A stretch of 64,000 bases of DNA from Neisseria dentiae (GCF_014055005.1 NZ_CP059570.1:62001-126000), one strand, 5' to 3'. Numbered from the stretch's first letter, positions 42,365 through 51,678 are shown. Numbers and translations: made by a program. Notes: generated from the sequence alone by a model not told the origin.

Positions 42365-43822
42365 TTATTTTTTCCAATAAGGCGGGGTAAACAAAATCAA
42401 AACGGTGAAAATTTCCAAACGCCCAAGCAGCATCACGGCGGTGCACAGCCATTTTTGAATGTCGGTTAAGGCCGCATAGTTATATGCAGGGCCGACCGAA
42501 CCCAAACCCGGGCCGGAGTTGGTGATGCAGGCGATAACGGCGCCGAAGGCCGAGATGAAGTCCATGCCTGCAATCATCATGAAAAAGGTAAACAGCACCA
42601 CCGTCATAAAATACACGAAAATAAAAGCCATCACCGTGAGCGCGGTGCGTTCGGGGATGGTGCGGCCGTTTACCTTAACGTTGCGCACGGCGTTGGGGTG
42701 GAGCAGCAACAGCATTTCGCGCAGGCTGAATTTGGCCAGAATAATGGCGCGCACGTTTTTAATGCCGCCGCCCATCGAGCCGGAGCTGGGCAGGATATTG
42801 GCGAGAAAAAACATCCACAGCGCGGTAATCAGCGGCCAAGTGCCGAAATCGGTGTTGGTGAAGCCGCTGGAAAGGCTCACCGAAATAAAATTGAAGGCCG
42901 TGTAGCGCAGCGCCTCTTCCAAAGAGGGGTAATATTGTTTGTGCCACAAATAGAGGCTCACGGCGGCGATGCTGGCAAAAAGCACGCCGACGATGATGCG
43001 GAATTCTTCGTCTTGCCAATAACGGCGGGGCGAGCGGGCGCCGAAAGCCGAGAAATGGGTAACAAAATTCACGGCGCCGAACAGGGTGCCCGCCATCACG
43101 ATCAGCTCGATGGTTTGCGAATTGAAATATGCAATGCTGTCGTTGTGGGTGGAAAATCCGCCCAGCGAAATGGTGGACATGGCATGGCAGAACGCATCGA
43201 ACCAGTTCATGCCGGCAAAATGCAGCGCCAAAAGCACCACGCAGGTGCCGCAGGCGTAGGTTAGCCAGAGTTTCTTCGCCACTTGGGAAATGCGCGGCGC
43301 CATTTTACTGTCTTTGTCGATGCCCGGGATTTCGGCCTTGAAAAGCTGGGTGCCGCCCACGCCGAGCATGGGCAGAATGGCTACGGCCAGCACGATAATC
43401 CCCATGCCGCCCAGCCAGTTGAGCATATGCCGCCAAAAGTTGATGGAAGGGGCGAGCGTGTCCAGGCTGTTGATAACGGTGGAGCCGGTGGTGGTTAAGC
43501 CCGACATGGCCTCAAACAGCGCATCGGTGTAGCTCATGTGCGGAAAATACAGATAAAACGGCATGGCCGCCACCAGCGCGAAGCCCACCCACAGCATACA
43601 CACCAGCGTAAAACCGTCGCGCACGCGCAATTCGCGGTGGTATTGCAGCGTTAGCAGCCAGACGGCGCACGAAGCGATAATGGTAACCAGCGCAGTCGAG
43701 CCGAACGCGTGCAGGGCATCGTCGAGAAACAGATACGATACGAACGTGGGCACCAAGAGCAATATCGAAAACAATACGCCGAGCTTGGATAGAATGTGGA
43801 CAATGGGAATGATTTTATACAT
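42365..43822 (-). CDS. trkH: Trk-type potassium uptake membrane subunit
   Basis: 485 residues with about ten to twelve membrane and re-entrant segments. Selectivity-filter-like loops include AMSGLTTTGSTVI, AMSTISLGGFSTHND and FNFISVSLSSGFTNTDFG, plus LPSSGSMGGGIKNVRAIIL and CITNSGPGLGSVGPAYNYA near the end. It forms the K+-conducting pore with TrkA as a regulator (not in this window). ATG 43822 gives the usual N-terminus; an upstream in-frame start runs through DUS sequence. Confidence 0.93.
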   Translation of the reverse strand: MYKIIPIVHILSKLGVLFSILLLVPTFVSYLFLDDALHAFGSTALVTIIASCAVWLLTLQYHRELRVRDGFTLVCMLWVGFALVAAMPFYLYFPHMSYTDALFEAMSGLTTTGSTVINSLDTLAPSINFWRHMLNWLGGMGIIVLAVAILPMLGVGGTQLFKAEIPGIDKDSKMAPRISQVAKKLWLTYACGTCVVLLALHFAGMNWFDAFCHAMSTISLGGFSTHNDSIAYFNSQTIELIVMAGTLFGAVNFVTHFSAFGARSPRRYWQDEEFRIIVGVLFASIAAVSLYLWHKQYYPSLEEALRYTAFNFISVSLSSGFTNTDFGTWPLITALWMFFLANILPSSGSMGGGIKNVRAIILAKFSLREMLLLLHPNAVRNVKVNGRTIPERTALTVMAFIFVYFMTVVLFTFFMMIAGMDFISAFGAVIACITNSGPGLGSVGPAYNYAALTDIQKWLCTAVMLLGRLEIFTVLILFTPPYWKK

Positions 43823-43995
43823 GGCAAACAATTTCAGACGGCCCCGGCCCGATGGCGCACACGAGGCCGTCTGAAACGGTGGAAAGTTCAAGATGCGGCT
43901 GCAACCGCGGCAACCGCCTGCATTCTAACAAAAACAGATAAAACACAAAAAGCCTTCTGACTGCACGCCCCAACCGGAAACCATGAATAAACACA

Positions 43996-44024
43996 GGCCG
44001 TCTGAAAACGTTTCAGACGGCCTT
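43996..44024. terminator. DUS inverted pair
   Basis: ACAGGCCGTCTGAAAACG against CGTTTCAGACGGCCTT with almost no loop. It lies about 30 bases past the L,D-transpeptidase stop (minus strand) and is its likely terminator. Confidence 0.65.
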
Positions 44025-44053
44025 CCGGTAGCGGATTGTGCCGCAGTGTAAGG

Positions 44054-45064
44054 TTAAAACAGCGTATCCGTCGGTTCTTTATATTTCTGATACTGTTCGG
44101 GAGCGGGGCGCACGGGTTGGTAGGGAGCCTCGGGCGCTTTCGGCGGCTGCGGCGCTGTTGCCGGCGCGGAAGCGGGTGCTGTGGGAGCGGCAGGAGTAAC
44201 GGGTTTGTCGGTTCCGGCATCCACTTCGATTTCGGTTCCCGCCGGCAACACTTCGTCTTTAACCGGCGCGGGCGGCGGCGCCACTTTCGGTTTGGTGTGG
44301 GCGGCCGAGCCGCTGTTCCAAGCCAGCGATTGCAGCGGGCCTTTCACTTTCACGCCTTTGGCACAGGTTAAACAATTGATCTGGCCGGTGCGGTTTTTCA
44401 AAATCGCGTCCACCCGCTTGGGGTTGACGGTTTTGCCGTGTGCTTTCGCCCAAGCGTTGATGCTTTTGCGCAAGGCTTCGGTGTTGAGGTTTTTTTGGTT
44501 ATAGGGGTCGCGGTAGGCGGCCAGCCAGAGGTTGTTGTTGGCATCGGTGTTCAATGCGGCCATCTGATAGATAACCGAAGCAGGCGAGCCGCTGGTAATG
44601 GTTTTGGCGAATTCCAGCGCGTCGGGTGATTTCATACGCACGCAGCCGTGACTGCGCACCCCGGGCACGCTGGCCGGGGCGTTGGTGCCGTGAATGCCCA
44701 AACCGAGCTTGGGGTCACCCATGCGCACAAACACCGGCCCCAGCGGATTGTTCGGGCCGGGCGGAACGGTTTTCACACCGTCGTTGCGCTCCTTTTGGAT
44801 GCTTTTGGGAATATGCCAAGTGGGGTTGAATGCTTTTGCACCGATTTTGTGCTCGCCCAAATTCGTTTGCGTAGCCGCCTTGCCTACTGCAACGGGGTAA
44901 ACTTTGGTTAGTTTGCCGTCGGTATAGAGGAACAGGCGCTGCTGGGGAATGTTAATAACAACGTGTTGTCCTGCCGACATAGGCTGGTGGTCGGGAACCG
45001 GTGTGTTGGCCGCAGCGGCGGCGCAAAAAGACGCGGCAACGAGGCCGAAACTGATTTTTTTCAT
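44054..45064 (-). CDS. L,D-transpeptidase (YkuD domain)
   Basis: 336 residues. A signal peptide ends at AAAA-N (about residue 20). The YkuD/ErfK domain (about 35-170) contains the catalytic GIHGTNAPASVPGVRSHGCVRM motif (His and Cys). A proline-rich C-terminal tail from about residue 260 (PPPAPVKDEV, APATAPQPPKAPEAP) may span the cell wall. Such enzymes form 3-3 peptidoglycan crosslinks or attach lipoproteins to peptidoglycan. A single gene on the minus strand. Confidence 0.9.
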   Translation of the reverse strand: MKKISFGLVAASFCAAAAANTPVPDHQPMSAGQHVVINIPQQRLFLYTDGKLTKVYPVAVGKAATQTNLGEHKIGAKAFNPTWHIPKSIQKERNDGVKTVPPGPNNPLGPVFVRMGDPKLGLGIHGTNAPASVPGVRSHGCVRMKSPDALEFAKTITSGSPASVIYQMAALNTDANNNLWLAAYRDPYNQKNLNTEALRKSINAWAKAHGKTVNPKRVDAILKNRTGQINCLTCAKGVKVKGPLQSLAWNSGSAAHTKPKVAPPPAPVKDEVLPAGTEIEVDAGTDKPVTPAAPTAPASAPATAPQPPKAPEAPYQPVRPAPEQYQKYKEPTDTLF

Positions 45065-45210
45065 CGTTAAGTAGCTGTGTTGTTATGATTCAAGGGGTAA
45101 AACTTGCACGAATCATACCGTAATCCGCAGATTTTTGTGAGAAAATACACCGTTTTGGGATAAGGGCGCGCCGAAAACGGCATTCCGGCCCGTATTTTAC
45201 GGCTCAGAAA

Positions 45211-46539
45211 ATGAAACAAGTAGTTGAATTAAATAATACGGCCGACGTGTTTTCGATAGATTACGAGGGCAGGGGAGTTGCCCGTGTAAACGGCAAAACG
45301 GTTTTTATTAAAGGCGCACTGCCGACCGAGCGGGTGGCATTCCGCGTTACCCGCAGCAAAAAACAGTTTGACGAAGCGGTGGCAACAAACATTATCAGGC
45401 CGTCTGAAGAACGGGTTGCACCCAAGTGTTGTTATTTCGACACATGCGGCGGCTGCGTATTGCAACACGCTTCGCACGGTGCGCAAATTGCCTTTAAACA
45501 GAGAATATTAGAAGAGCAACTGTTACGGATAGGCAAAGTGTTGCCCGAACAAATCCTGCCGCCGGTTTACGGCAGCGCATGGGCATACCGCCACAGGGTA
45601 CGCTTCAGCGTGGCCGCAGATAAACAGGGGCGCATCGGCGTGGGTTTTCAGGCAAAGCAAAGCCATGATGTGGTGGCGGTAGAAAGCTGCCCCGTGCTGC
45701 CCGATCATGTTTCCCGCATACTGCCCGGCCTGAACCGGCTGATGCAGGATTTTGTTAAGATAAACGGACGGGTTAACTATATAGAATGCGCCGTCGGGGA
45801 ACAGCTGACGGTTTTGAATGTCTGTATGCAGGAAATACCGAACAAAGCCGCCCGCAAACTGCTTGAAGAGTTTTCAGACGGCCTTAACCAAAGCAGTAGA
45901 AAATGGCAGATATGGGTACAGCACGGCAACAAAGCAGCTTATCCGCTTTGCCCCGAAAGTGCACCGAAGCTGGCTTACCGTCTGCCCGAATTCGATGTGG
46001 AAATGCCTTTCCGCCCCGGCGATTTCACCCAAATCAACGCCGAAATGAACGCACTGATGGTGGCGCGCGCCTTAAGGCTGCTTGATGTACGGCCCAACGA
46101 GCGCGTGGCCGATTTGTTTTGCGGGTTGGGTAATTTTACCCTGCCCATTGCAAAAAGCGGTGCCACGGTTGTCGGCTTGGAAGGGGCGGATTATTTGGTA
46201 AGCCGCGCCCGCGAGAACGCAACATCAAACGGTTGCCGCCATGCAACGTTCCGGCAGGCAGACCTGTTTGACACCACGCCCGCCACAGTGGCGCAATGGG
46301 GGCATTTCGATAAAATGCTGCTCGATCCGCCCCGCAGCGGCGCTTATGCCGTCGTACAGGCTTTACACGCACCCTATTTACCGAAAAGGATAGTTTATGT
46401 ATCTTGCAATCCGTCTACGTTGGCCAGAGATGCCGCTGTATTAGCCGGCAAGGGCTACCGCTTCAAAGCGGCAGGCGTGATGAATATGTTCGCCCAAACA
46501 GCGCATGTGGAATCGATAGCTTGGTTTGAGTTGCATTAA
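45211..46539 (+). CDS. rlmD: 23S rRNA (uracil-1939 C5) methyltransferase RlmD
   Basis: 442 residues. An N-terminal TRAM-like barrel (IDYEGRGVARVNGKTVFIKG) is followed by a 4Fe-4S cysteine set (C-CYFDTCGGCVLQH) and a SAM-binding domain with DLFCGLGNFTLPIAKSG. The catalytic region reads LLDPPRSGA and YVSCNPSTLARD. It methylates U1939 of 23S rRNA. ATG 45211. A DUS core is encoded near residue 70 (RPSEE). Confidence 0.95.
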   Translation: MKQVVELNNTADVFSIDYEGRGVARVNGKTVFIKGALPTERVAFRVTRSKKQFDEAVATNIIRPSEERVAPKCCYFDTCGGCVLQHASHGAQIAFKQRILEEQLLRIGKVLPEQILPPVYGSAWAYRHRVRFSVAADKQGRIGVGFQAKQSHDVVAVESCPVLPDHVSRILPGLNRLMQDFVKINGRVNYIECAVGEQLTVLNVCMQEIPNKAARKLLEEFSDGLNQSSRKWQIWVQHGNKAAYPLCPESAPKLAYRLPEFDVEMPFRPGDFTQINAEMNALMVARALRLLDVRPNERVADLFCGLGNFTLPIAKSGATVVGLEGADYLVSRARENATSNGCRHATFRQADLFDTTPATVAQWGHFDKMLLDPPRSGAYAVVQALHAPYLPKRIVYVSCNPSTLARDAAVLAGKGYRFKAAGVMNMFAQTAHVESIAWFELH

Positions 46540-46704
46540 TACCCACATTAATGACGTGCCGATACGTTTTGATGTAATAATCGGTTAAATCATGTTATCA
46601 TAATGCACTTAAGGGGACAGTATTACTTTATGTATGCCCGCTTTTAATACGAAATCCGTTTTGAATTAATTTGTTCGGGCTGCAACACGTATCGGGAGAT
46701 ATCC

Positions 46705-48163
46705 TTGGATTATTCACTTTTAATCATAGTAATGCTTTCGGCTTTGCTCGTTTTATTGTTTGTTCGCTACAAACAAAGTACGGGCGGTGCAAAAAAAGCA
46801 AAAAACAGGCAGGCCGTCTGAATCCGGCCGTCGCACGGAAAGCGGGGAACACGCTTCGGACGGTGGGGATTGGATGAGCCAGGTTTCCCAGTCGGTGTCG
46901 GAAACCGAAAACAACGATTGGGGTTGGGACAGCGTAGGCCAAACCGAAGCATCAACCGCAGCCGTATCCGCCCAAGAAGTCGATCCGCTGACGGAATACC
47001 AAGTTTACAAACAGTTCGGCTATGAAAGCAAAGCGGCCGCCTCTTTGGCCGGTTATCTGAACGGGCTGACCGACGGCGCGCCCGAAAAACTCGTGCACGA
47101 ATTGGTGGGCTTGAGCCTGCGTACCGGCGACATCGATCTGCTGGCCGACACGCTGGAGCGGCACGGTAACGTTCTGCCTGAAGAAAGTGTGGCCGAATAT
47201 GTAAAAGCAGGCCTGGTTGCCAATGCTACGCACCTGCAATTGCGCGTTATGGCAGAACGCCGTTTGGGTTGGAGCATGCAGGAAGTGTCGCGCCAAATCG
47301 GTGAAAAAACCGGCTTGGACGAAATCCAATCCGCAGTATCTGCACCCACTTTAACCATCAATACCGCTAACGCAGGCCATGCCGGCGAAACAGGCGCAGA
47401 CACCCGCACACCGATCGTTATCGGCCGCAATGCCGATTTGGACAGCGTAACGGAAGAAGAAATGGGCGCGGTTATCGGTTTCGTGAAGCCGGAAAAGAGC
47501 GCCAAGATTCTAAGGGGCAAAGTGGATTACGAAACCGCTCTGCGCCAATATAACAAAGCCATTCAAAAATCGGCTAAACCCGCAAGTCTGATTATCGACG
47601 CGTTGAAGCTCGACTATCAAAACGAAGAAGTCAACCAGTTTGCAAAACACTTGTGGAAATTGTATTACACATTAGGGCAATACGGTCGTCAGGTAAAAGA
47701 GCGTATGCTGGGCTGGGGTTACAGCCTGGGATACCACGAAGTATTCGACGATTTGGAAAAGGGGCCGTCTGAACAGAAAGTTCGTGAAATCGGACTGGCA
47801 AGAGGTTATTTACAACCAACTTCCCTGCAACTGAAATCCAAGTACCGTGATTTGGTGCAAAAAGACGATTCGCTTATCAGCGCAAATTCCTCACCGGCCG
47901 AAGAGGCAATCAAAGAAGTGGAATCTTTGCTGATGTACGGCCAATTGGATCAGGCCATCGGCACTTTGGAGCAGGCAGTATTGCAATATCCGCAAGAATC
48001 CCAGCTGTATGTCATGCTGTTCGACCTTTACGAGCGCGCAGAAGATTGGTCCCGTTTGGAACAATTCTTGCGCCTGCTCCGCGAACGTGTGGCAAGCCTG
48101 CCTGAGGAAGTTGTTTTGGCGATGAGCCGGTTGTTACGCCGAGTGAATCAACAGTCTAAATAG
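46705..48163 (+). pseudogene. FimV-like TPR protein with N-terminal membrane anchor; apparent A-tract frameshift
   Basis: A TTG at 46705, after GGGAGA, opens DYSLLIIVMLSALLVLLFVRYK, one membrane helix, then reaches a stop in a DUS at 46817. The main body lies in the next frame (from about 46760) and runs to 48163: acidic linker, TPR-like helices, a region GVIGFVKPEKSAKIL, and a C-terminal helical repeat EEAIKEVESLLMYGQLDQAI as in FimV C-termini. Losing one A from the seven at 46791-46797 would join them. Without that, translation could start at ATG 46873 and give a soluble form of about 430 residues. Operon head of the GTPase module. Confidence 0.6.
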
Positions 48164-48190
48164 TAAATACTTTTTTAAAGAGTGCCGATA

Positions 48191-49288
48191 ATGGACAACC
48201 TGTTACCGAAAGTAAAAACCGTACGGATCATGCTGCAAGAGATGGGCGAGCAACAAGAAGCCGTTTTCCGTATGGCATTTAAAATGCACAACACCACCAA
48301 TTACGAAATCGTTACTGCCGAATCGGCGGAACAACCGGATTTGGTTTTGGTGGATACCGATACCGAGCAGGGTATTGCCAGCTGGAAAAAAGCAAAAGAA
48401 GCTTATCCCAACGTTCCGGTGGCCATGTTTTCGGCGAAAGAGCCAAACGTTACCACGCCCTATCTGGCCAAGCCGATTAAATTCGATACCCTGTTCCCGA
48501 TTTTGAGAAGTTTGTCGCAAGGCGGCGGGATTTTTGAATTTTCCGAGCAGAAACAGCACGAAACTTCGGGCGGCGTAGGAGCAGACGGCGCACGCAAGGC
48601 AACCATCCACCGCTTTAATCCGCAAAAAGGCTTGCTGGGTGCTTTAAGATTCGCCAGCCAAGGCAGTCAGGATATTGCCGTTTTGCATGAAGGCAAGCCG
48701 GTATTGATAGTGTTCCCCAGTATCCAGCGCGTATTGCTGACGGTGAGTGCAACCGAACTTGAAAAGCTGAGCAAAGACGACAACCTTGCGGTAGTTTGCA
48801 AAGCGGTGCCTGATAATCCCCAGTGGAAAGAAAAAGCCAAAGTAACGATTATGTCGTGCCTGTGGCAAATGGCTATTTGGACGGCGCAAGGCCGCCTGAT
48901 TTATCCGATGACGCCGCAAACCGTATTTACACTCAAACGCTGGCCCAACCTGACCCGTTTGGCTCCGGTGCCGGAGTCTATGCGACTATCGGCATTTTTG
49001 ACCAAAACATCAGTTAACCTGAACATTCTTTATAAAGTTATGCCCTTGGAAATGCCGGATATCCTCAACTATCTGGCCGCAACCTACGTTACCGGCTTTT
49101 TGGCTACCGATGCCGAATTCACCAATCAAGACAAACCGGCCAATGTATCCGCGGAAGGCATGAAAGTAGGCGGCGAAGTTCCCGACAACCAAATGAGCAA
49201 AGACGCCCAAAAAGCAGTCAGCCCGTCTGCCGAGCAGCCGCGCAGCCTGTTGCAGCGCCTGATGCGCAAACTTATCGGCAAGAAATAA
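48191..49288 (+). CDS. conserved protein with response-regulator-like N-terminus
   Basis: 365 residues. The first 110 resemble a receiver fold (VRIMLQEMGEQQEAVFRMAF, DLVLVDTDTEQG, NVPVAMFSAKEP, LAKPIKFDTLFPIL) with a D at the expected strand end, though phosphorylation is uncertain. The rest, to about residue 320, has a mixed helical region (TIMSCLWQMAIWTAQGRLIY, LAPVPESMRLSAFL) of unknown type. ATG 48191 is preferred over a GTG three codons upstream. It lies in an operon with the FimV-like gene and the MglA-like GTPase, so it may be a signalling or polarity protein. Confidence 0.7.
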   Translation: MDNLLPKVKTVRIMLQEMGEQQEAVFRMAFKMHNTTNYEIVTAESAEQPDLVLVDTDTEQGIASWKKAKEAYPNVPVAMFSAKEPNVTTPYLAKPIKFDTLFPILRSLSQGGGIFEFSEQKQHETSGGVGADGARKATIHRFNPQKGLLGALRFASQGSQDIAVLHEGKPVLIVFPSIQRVLLTVSATELEKLSKDDNLAVVCKAVPDNPQWKEKAKVTIMSCLWQMAIWTAQGRLIYPMTPQTVFTLKRWPNLTRLAPVPESMRLSAFLTKTSVNLNILYKVMPLEMPDILNYLAATYVTGFLATDAEFTNQDKPANVSAEGMKVGGEVPDNQMSKDAQKAVSPSAEQPRSLLQRLMRKLIGKK

Positions 49289-49303
49289 TTTAAGGGGTTA
49301 TAA

Positions 49304-49840
49304 ATGAAAGAGAATAAAATTATTTTTACCGGCCCCGTAGGCGTGGGTAAAACAACGGCTATCTCCGCATTGTCCGACGAACCGCCGGTACAAACCGATG
49401 CCGATGCTTCCGATATGACCTTGGTACGCAAAGGCTATACAACGGTTGCTATGGATTATGGTGTTATCCGTTTGGACGAAGAAACCAAAGTCCACCTATA
49501 TGGCACGCCGGGGCAGGAGCGTTTCAACTTTATGTGGGAGATTTTGAGCCAAGGGAGTATGGGCTTGATCTTGCTGTTGGATAACACGCGAACCAATCCT
49601 TTGAAAGACTTGCAGTTTTTCTTGGATGCTTTCCGTGAATTGCTGAAAACCGCTCCGCTGGTTGTAGGCGTTACCAAAATGGATATCCGTTCCTTGCCGG
49701 GGGTGGATGTATATCAAAAATATTTGGCACAGAATAATTTTAATGTACCGGTATTTGAAATCGATGCACGCCGAGAAGACGATGTCAAACAATTGGTTAG
49801 TGCAATGCTCTTTTCAATTGACCCGGGATTAGAGGTATAA
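49304..49840 (+). CDS. small Ras-like GTPase (MglA-type)
   Basis: 178 residues. G1 GPVGVGKTT (about 10-18), G3 GTPGQERF (about 67-74) and G4 TKMD (about 123-126) are present; a G2 threonine lies in KGYTTVAMDYG. Such prokaryotic GTPases switch polarity or motility states together with roadblock proteins. The ribosome site AAGGGG stands before the ATG. The next gene starts two bases after its stop, showing tight coupling. Confidence 0.88.
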   Translation: MKENKIIFTGPVGVGKTTAISALSDEPPVQTDADASDMTLVRKGYTTVAMDYGVIRLDEETKVHLYGTPGQERFNFMWEILSQGSMGLILLLDNTRTNPLKDLQFFLDAFRELLKTAPLVVGVTKMDIRSLPGVDVYQKYLAQNNFNVPVFEIDARREDDVKQLVSAMLFSIDPGLEV

Positions 49841-49841
49841 G

Positions 49842-50483
49842 ATGGAATCCACACTTTCTTTACAATCAAATTTGTACCCTAAAATCACGCCGGCCGGTGC
49901 ATATTATGCGGTTTCGGGAGATACGCCCAGCGCCAGCCGGACGCTATTATACGGTTTGTTGCGGGCGAATCCTGCCGAAACCATTAGCAGCGAAAAACTT
50001 TTGGCTTGGGCAGATACCAGCGATATCGACAGCGCGTTAAACCTGCTTTACCGCCTTCAGCGTTTGGAGTTTTTATACGGTGACGAGAATGTCGGCAGTG
50101 AAGACACCAACCTGACCGACGAAGAGTTGCCCGAGCTGTTGGCCAAGTTGTCGAATTCAGGTAAGGCCTTGTTGGCAGACGAAAACGGTTTGTATTTTGC
50201 CAACGCCGGTTTCCATCACGAAGCGGCGGAAGAAGTGGGTATTCTGGCTGGTGAAATTGCAGCCGTTGTTGACAAACACCAGCTGCTGATTAAAAACAAC
50301 CTGCATATCCACCACAGCGCGTGGGGTATTTGCGACCCTTCCGGCCAAAGCGAATTAACTTTCTTCCCCCTCTATATCGGCATGAGCAAACTGATTTTGG
50401 TTATCGGCGGCCTGCCCGATTTAAACAAAGAAGAGTTTGTTACTTTGGTGAAAGTATTGCATAACCGTTACGGGCGGCATTAA
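49842..50483 (+). CDS. conserved hypothetical protein of the GTPase operon
   Basis: 213 residues with no recognised domain and no signal peptide. The N-terminal part has a winged-helix-like region (SRTLLYGLLRANPAETISSEKL, LNLLYRLQRLEFLYGDE). The C-terminal part (EEVGILAGEIAAVVDKHQLL, ICDPSGQSELTFFPLYIGMS) has a roadblock-like strand and helix pattern. It begins two bases after the GTPase stop. Possibly a second regulatory partner of the GTPase. Confidence 0.7.
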   Translation: MESTLSLQSNLYPKITPAGAYYAVSGDTPSASRTLLYGLLRANPAETISSEKLLAWADTSDIDSALNLLYRLQRLEFLYGDENVGSEDTNLTDEELPELLAKLSNSGKALLADENGLYFANAGFHHEAAEEVGILAGEIAAVVDKHQLLIKNNLHIHHSAWGICDPSGQSELTFFPLYIGMSKLILVIGGLPDLNKEEFVTLVKVLHNRYGRH

Positions 50484-50557
50484 ACCAATACTGTAAACAT
50501 TCACCCGACAGGCTGATTTTCAGACGGCCTGTCCACTTTAGTGAGATAGGATAAAAA

Positions 50558-50920
50558 ATGCGTGAACAATTATTGATTTCTGTGTTAAGCGATTTGAACA
50601 ATACATCTACCGATATTACCGCCTCTGCGGTGATTTCAACCGACGGCTTGCCGATTGCGACCCTGTTGCCCAGCAACCTGAATGCCGACCGCGTGGGTGC
50701 CATGTCTGCAACTTTGCTGGCATTGGGTAACCGCGCCGTGCACGAGCTGGCTTGCGGCGAGCTTGACCAGGTGATGGTGAAAGGTTCGAACGGTTATGTT
50801 TTACTGAGCCAAGCAGGCAGCAATGCGGTTTTGGCTTTGATGGCCCGGGAAAGCGGCAAATTGGGCTTGATTCTGCTGGATGCCAAACGCGCGGCTAAAC
50901 ACATTGCCGATATTTTGTAA
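50558..50920 (+). CDS. roadblock/LC7-domain protein (MglB-like)
   Basis: 120 residues covering one roadblock/LC7 domain: ITASAVISTDGLPIATLLPS, RVGAMSATLLALGNRAV, and MVKGSNGYVLLSQAGSNAVL. Such proteins act as GTPase-activating partners of MglA-type GTPases, and it is the last gene of the operon with one. The ribosome site GATAGGA lies upstream; a DUS sits between it and the previous gene. Confidence 0.85.
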   Translation: MREQLLISVLSDLNNTSTDITASAVISTDGLPIATLLPSNLNADRVGAMSATLLALGNRAVHELACGELDQVMVKGSNGYVLLSQAGSNAVLALMARESGKLGLILLDAKRAAKHIADIL

Positions 50921-51192
50921 GAAAGAGCCGGCTTTGTTGCAATCCGCCTGTTGTTTGGTTGCGCTGGGTTTTTACCGTTGTAATCTATATTTTAAGAAGT
51001 GAATTCACTCATTTGATACGAGGCAGCATACATACGAAAGTGATTTCGTTACCGCTTTAGCGGCTTGTAACACCGTTTTCTTCAAGCTAAGGTTCGGCTA
51101 CTCCGTAGTGAAAGTTAAGTGAATCCAACATGTCTGAATAAGGTTTCGGATAAAATATTGTTCGCAGTGGTAGACTTGCTTAATGAAAATAT
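50921..51192. other. intergenic region, no gene seen
   Basis: Between the roadblock gene and tRNA-Asn. It contains a short inverted stretch (TTACCGCTTTAGCGGCTTGTAA, about 51048-51069). An open frame on the minus strand through the tRNA is an artefact of reading the tRNA backwards. Confidence 0.5.
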
Positions 51193-51222
51193 TTGACAGA
51201 GTTTTACTAAAGCAAGTATAAT
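51193..51222 (+). promoter_or_regulatory. consensus sigma-70 promoter of tRNA-Asn
   Basis: TTGACA at 51193-51198 and TATAAT at 51217-51222 are both perfect, with an 18-base spacer. The tRNA starts 17 bases downstream. Confidence 0.85.
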
Positions 51223-51238
51223 TTAATTCTTTAAATTT

Positions 51239-51314
51239 TCCCCGATAGCTCAGTCGGTAGAGCGACGGACTGTTAATCCGCAGGTCCCTGGTTCGAGCCC
51301 AGGTCGGGGAGCCA
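51239..51314 (+). tRNA. tRNA-Asn (anticodon GTT)
   Basis: 76 bases with an encoded CCA. The acceptor stem TCCCCGA pairs with TCGGGGA (51304-51310). The D arm AGCTCAGTCGGTAGAGC, anticodon loop CTGTTAA and T arm CCTGGTTCGAGCCCAGG are intact. Confidence 0.97.
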
Positions 51315-51322
51315 AATTTCTT

Positions 51323-51357
51323 AAACCTAAACAATATAATTGTTTAGGTTTTTCTTT
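51323..51357 (+). terminator. terminator of tRNA-Asn
   Basis: AAACCTAAACAAT (51323-51335) and ATTGTTTAGGTTT (51339-51351) form a perfect 13-bp stem followed by a T-rich run. Confidence 0.85.
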
Positions 51358-51479
51358 TGTGTATTTTCACTACGATTAAATTCCTATATTTCTATAGTTA
51401 AACCAATTATTTAGTAACTCCATTTCATCAGGTTTGGTTATGATGGGGCAATTCTTCTTAAATTGATTGGGTATAGACT

Positions 51480-51678
51480 GAGACCTTTACAAAACCACCT
51501 TAAGGCCGTCTGAAATGCTTTTAAATTCCGTCATTCCCGCGTAGGCAGAAATCCAGCCTTAAAACCATCAATTATTTTATTTCAACAACTTACAAACAAA
51601 CGACTGGATTCTCGCCTACACGGGAATGACGATAATCGGATATTTCAGACGACCTTAAGGTAGTTTTGTAAAGGTTTC
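51480..51678. mobile_element. 199-bp MITE with DUS in both arms and dRS3-like repeats inside
   Basis: 37-base inverted ends (51480-51516 and 51642-51678) begin GAGACCTTTACAAAACC and include DUS-like sequences. Inside are two degenerate copies of the 20-base dRS3 pattern ATTCCC-N8-GGGAAT at 51533-51552 and 51608-51627. Outer ends resemble the IS5-type repeats found elsewhere. Non-coding. The bases from here to aroG are AT-rich with no gene. Confidence 0.65.

Noticed and set aside
46760..48163. Intact 467-residue gene starting at TTG 46760
   Set aside because: That start lies inside the anchor-helix coding stretch in another frame and lacks a ribosome site. A frameshifted anchored protein, or a start at 46873, explains the sequence better.
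51098..51334. 78-residue minus-strand frame
   Set aside because: Its SPTWARTRDLRINSPSLYRL stretch is the tRNA-Asn gene read backwards.
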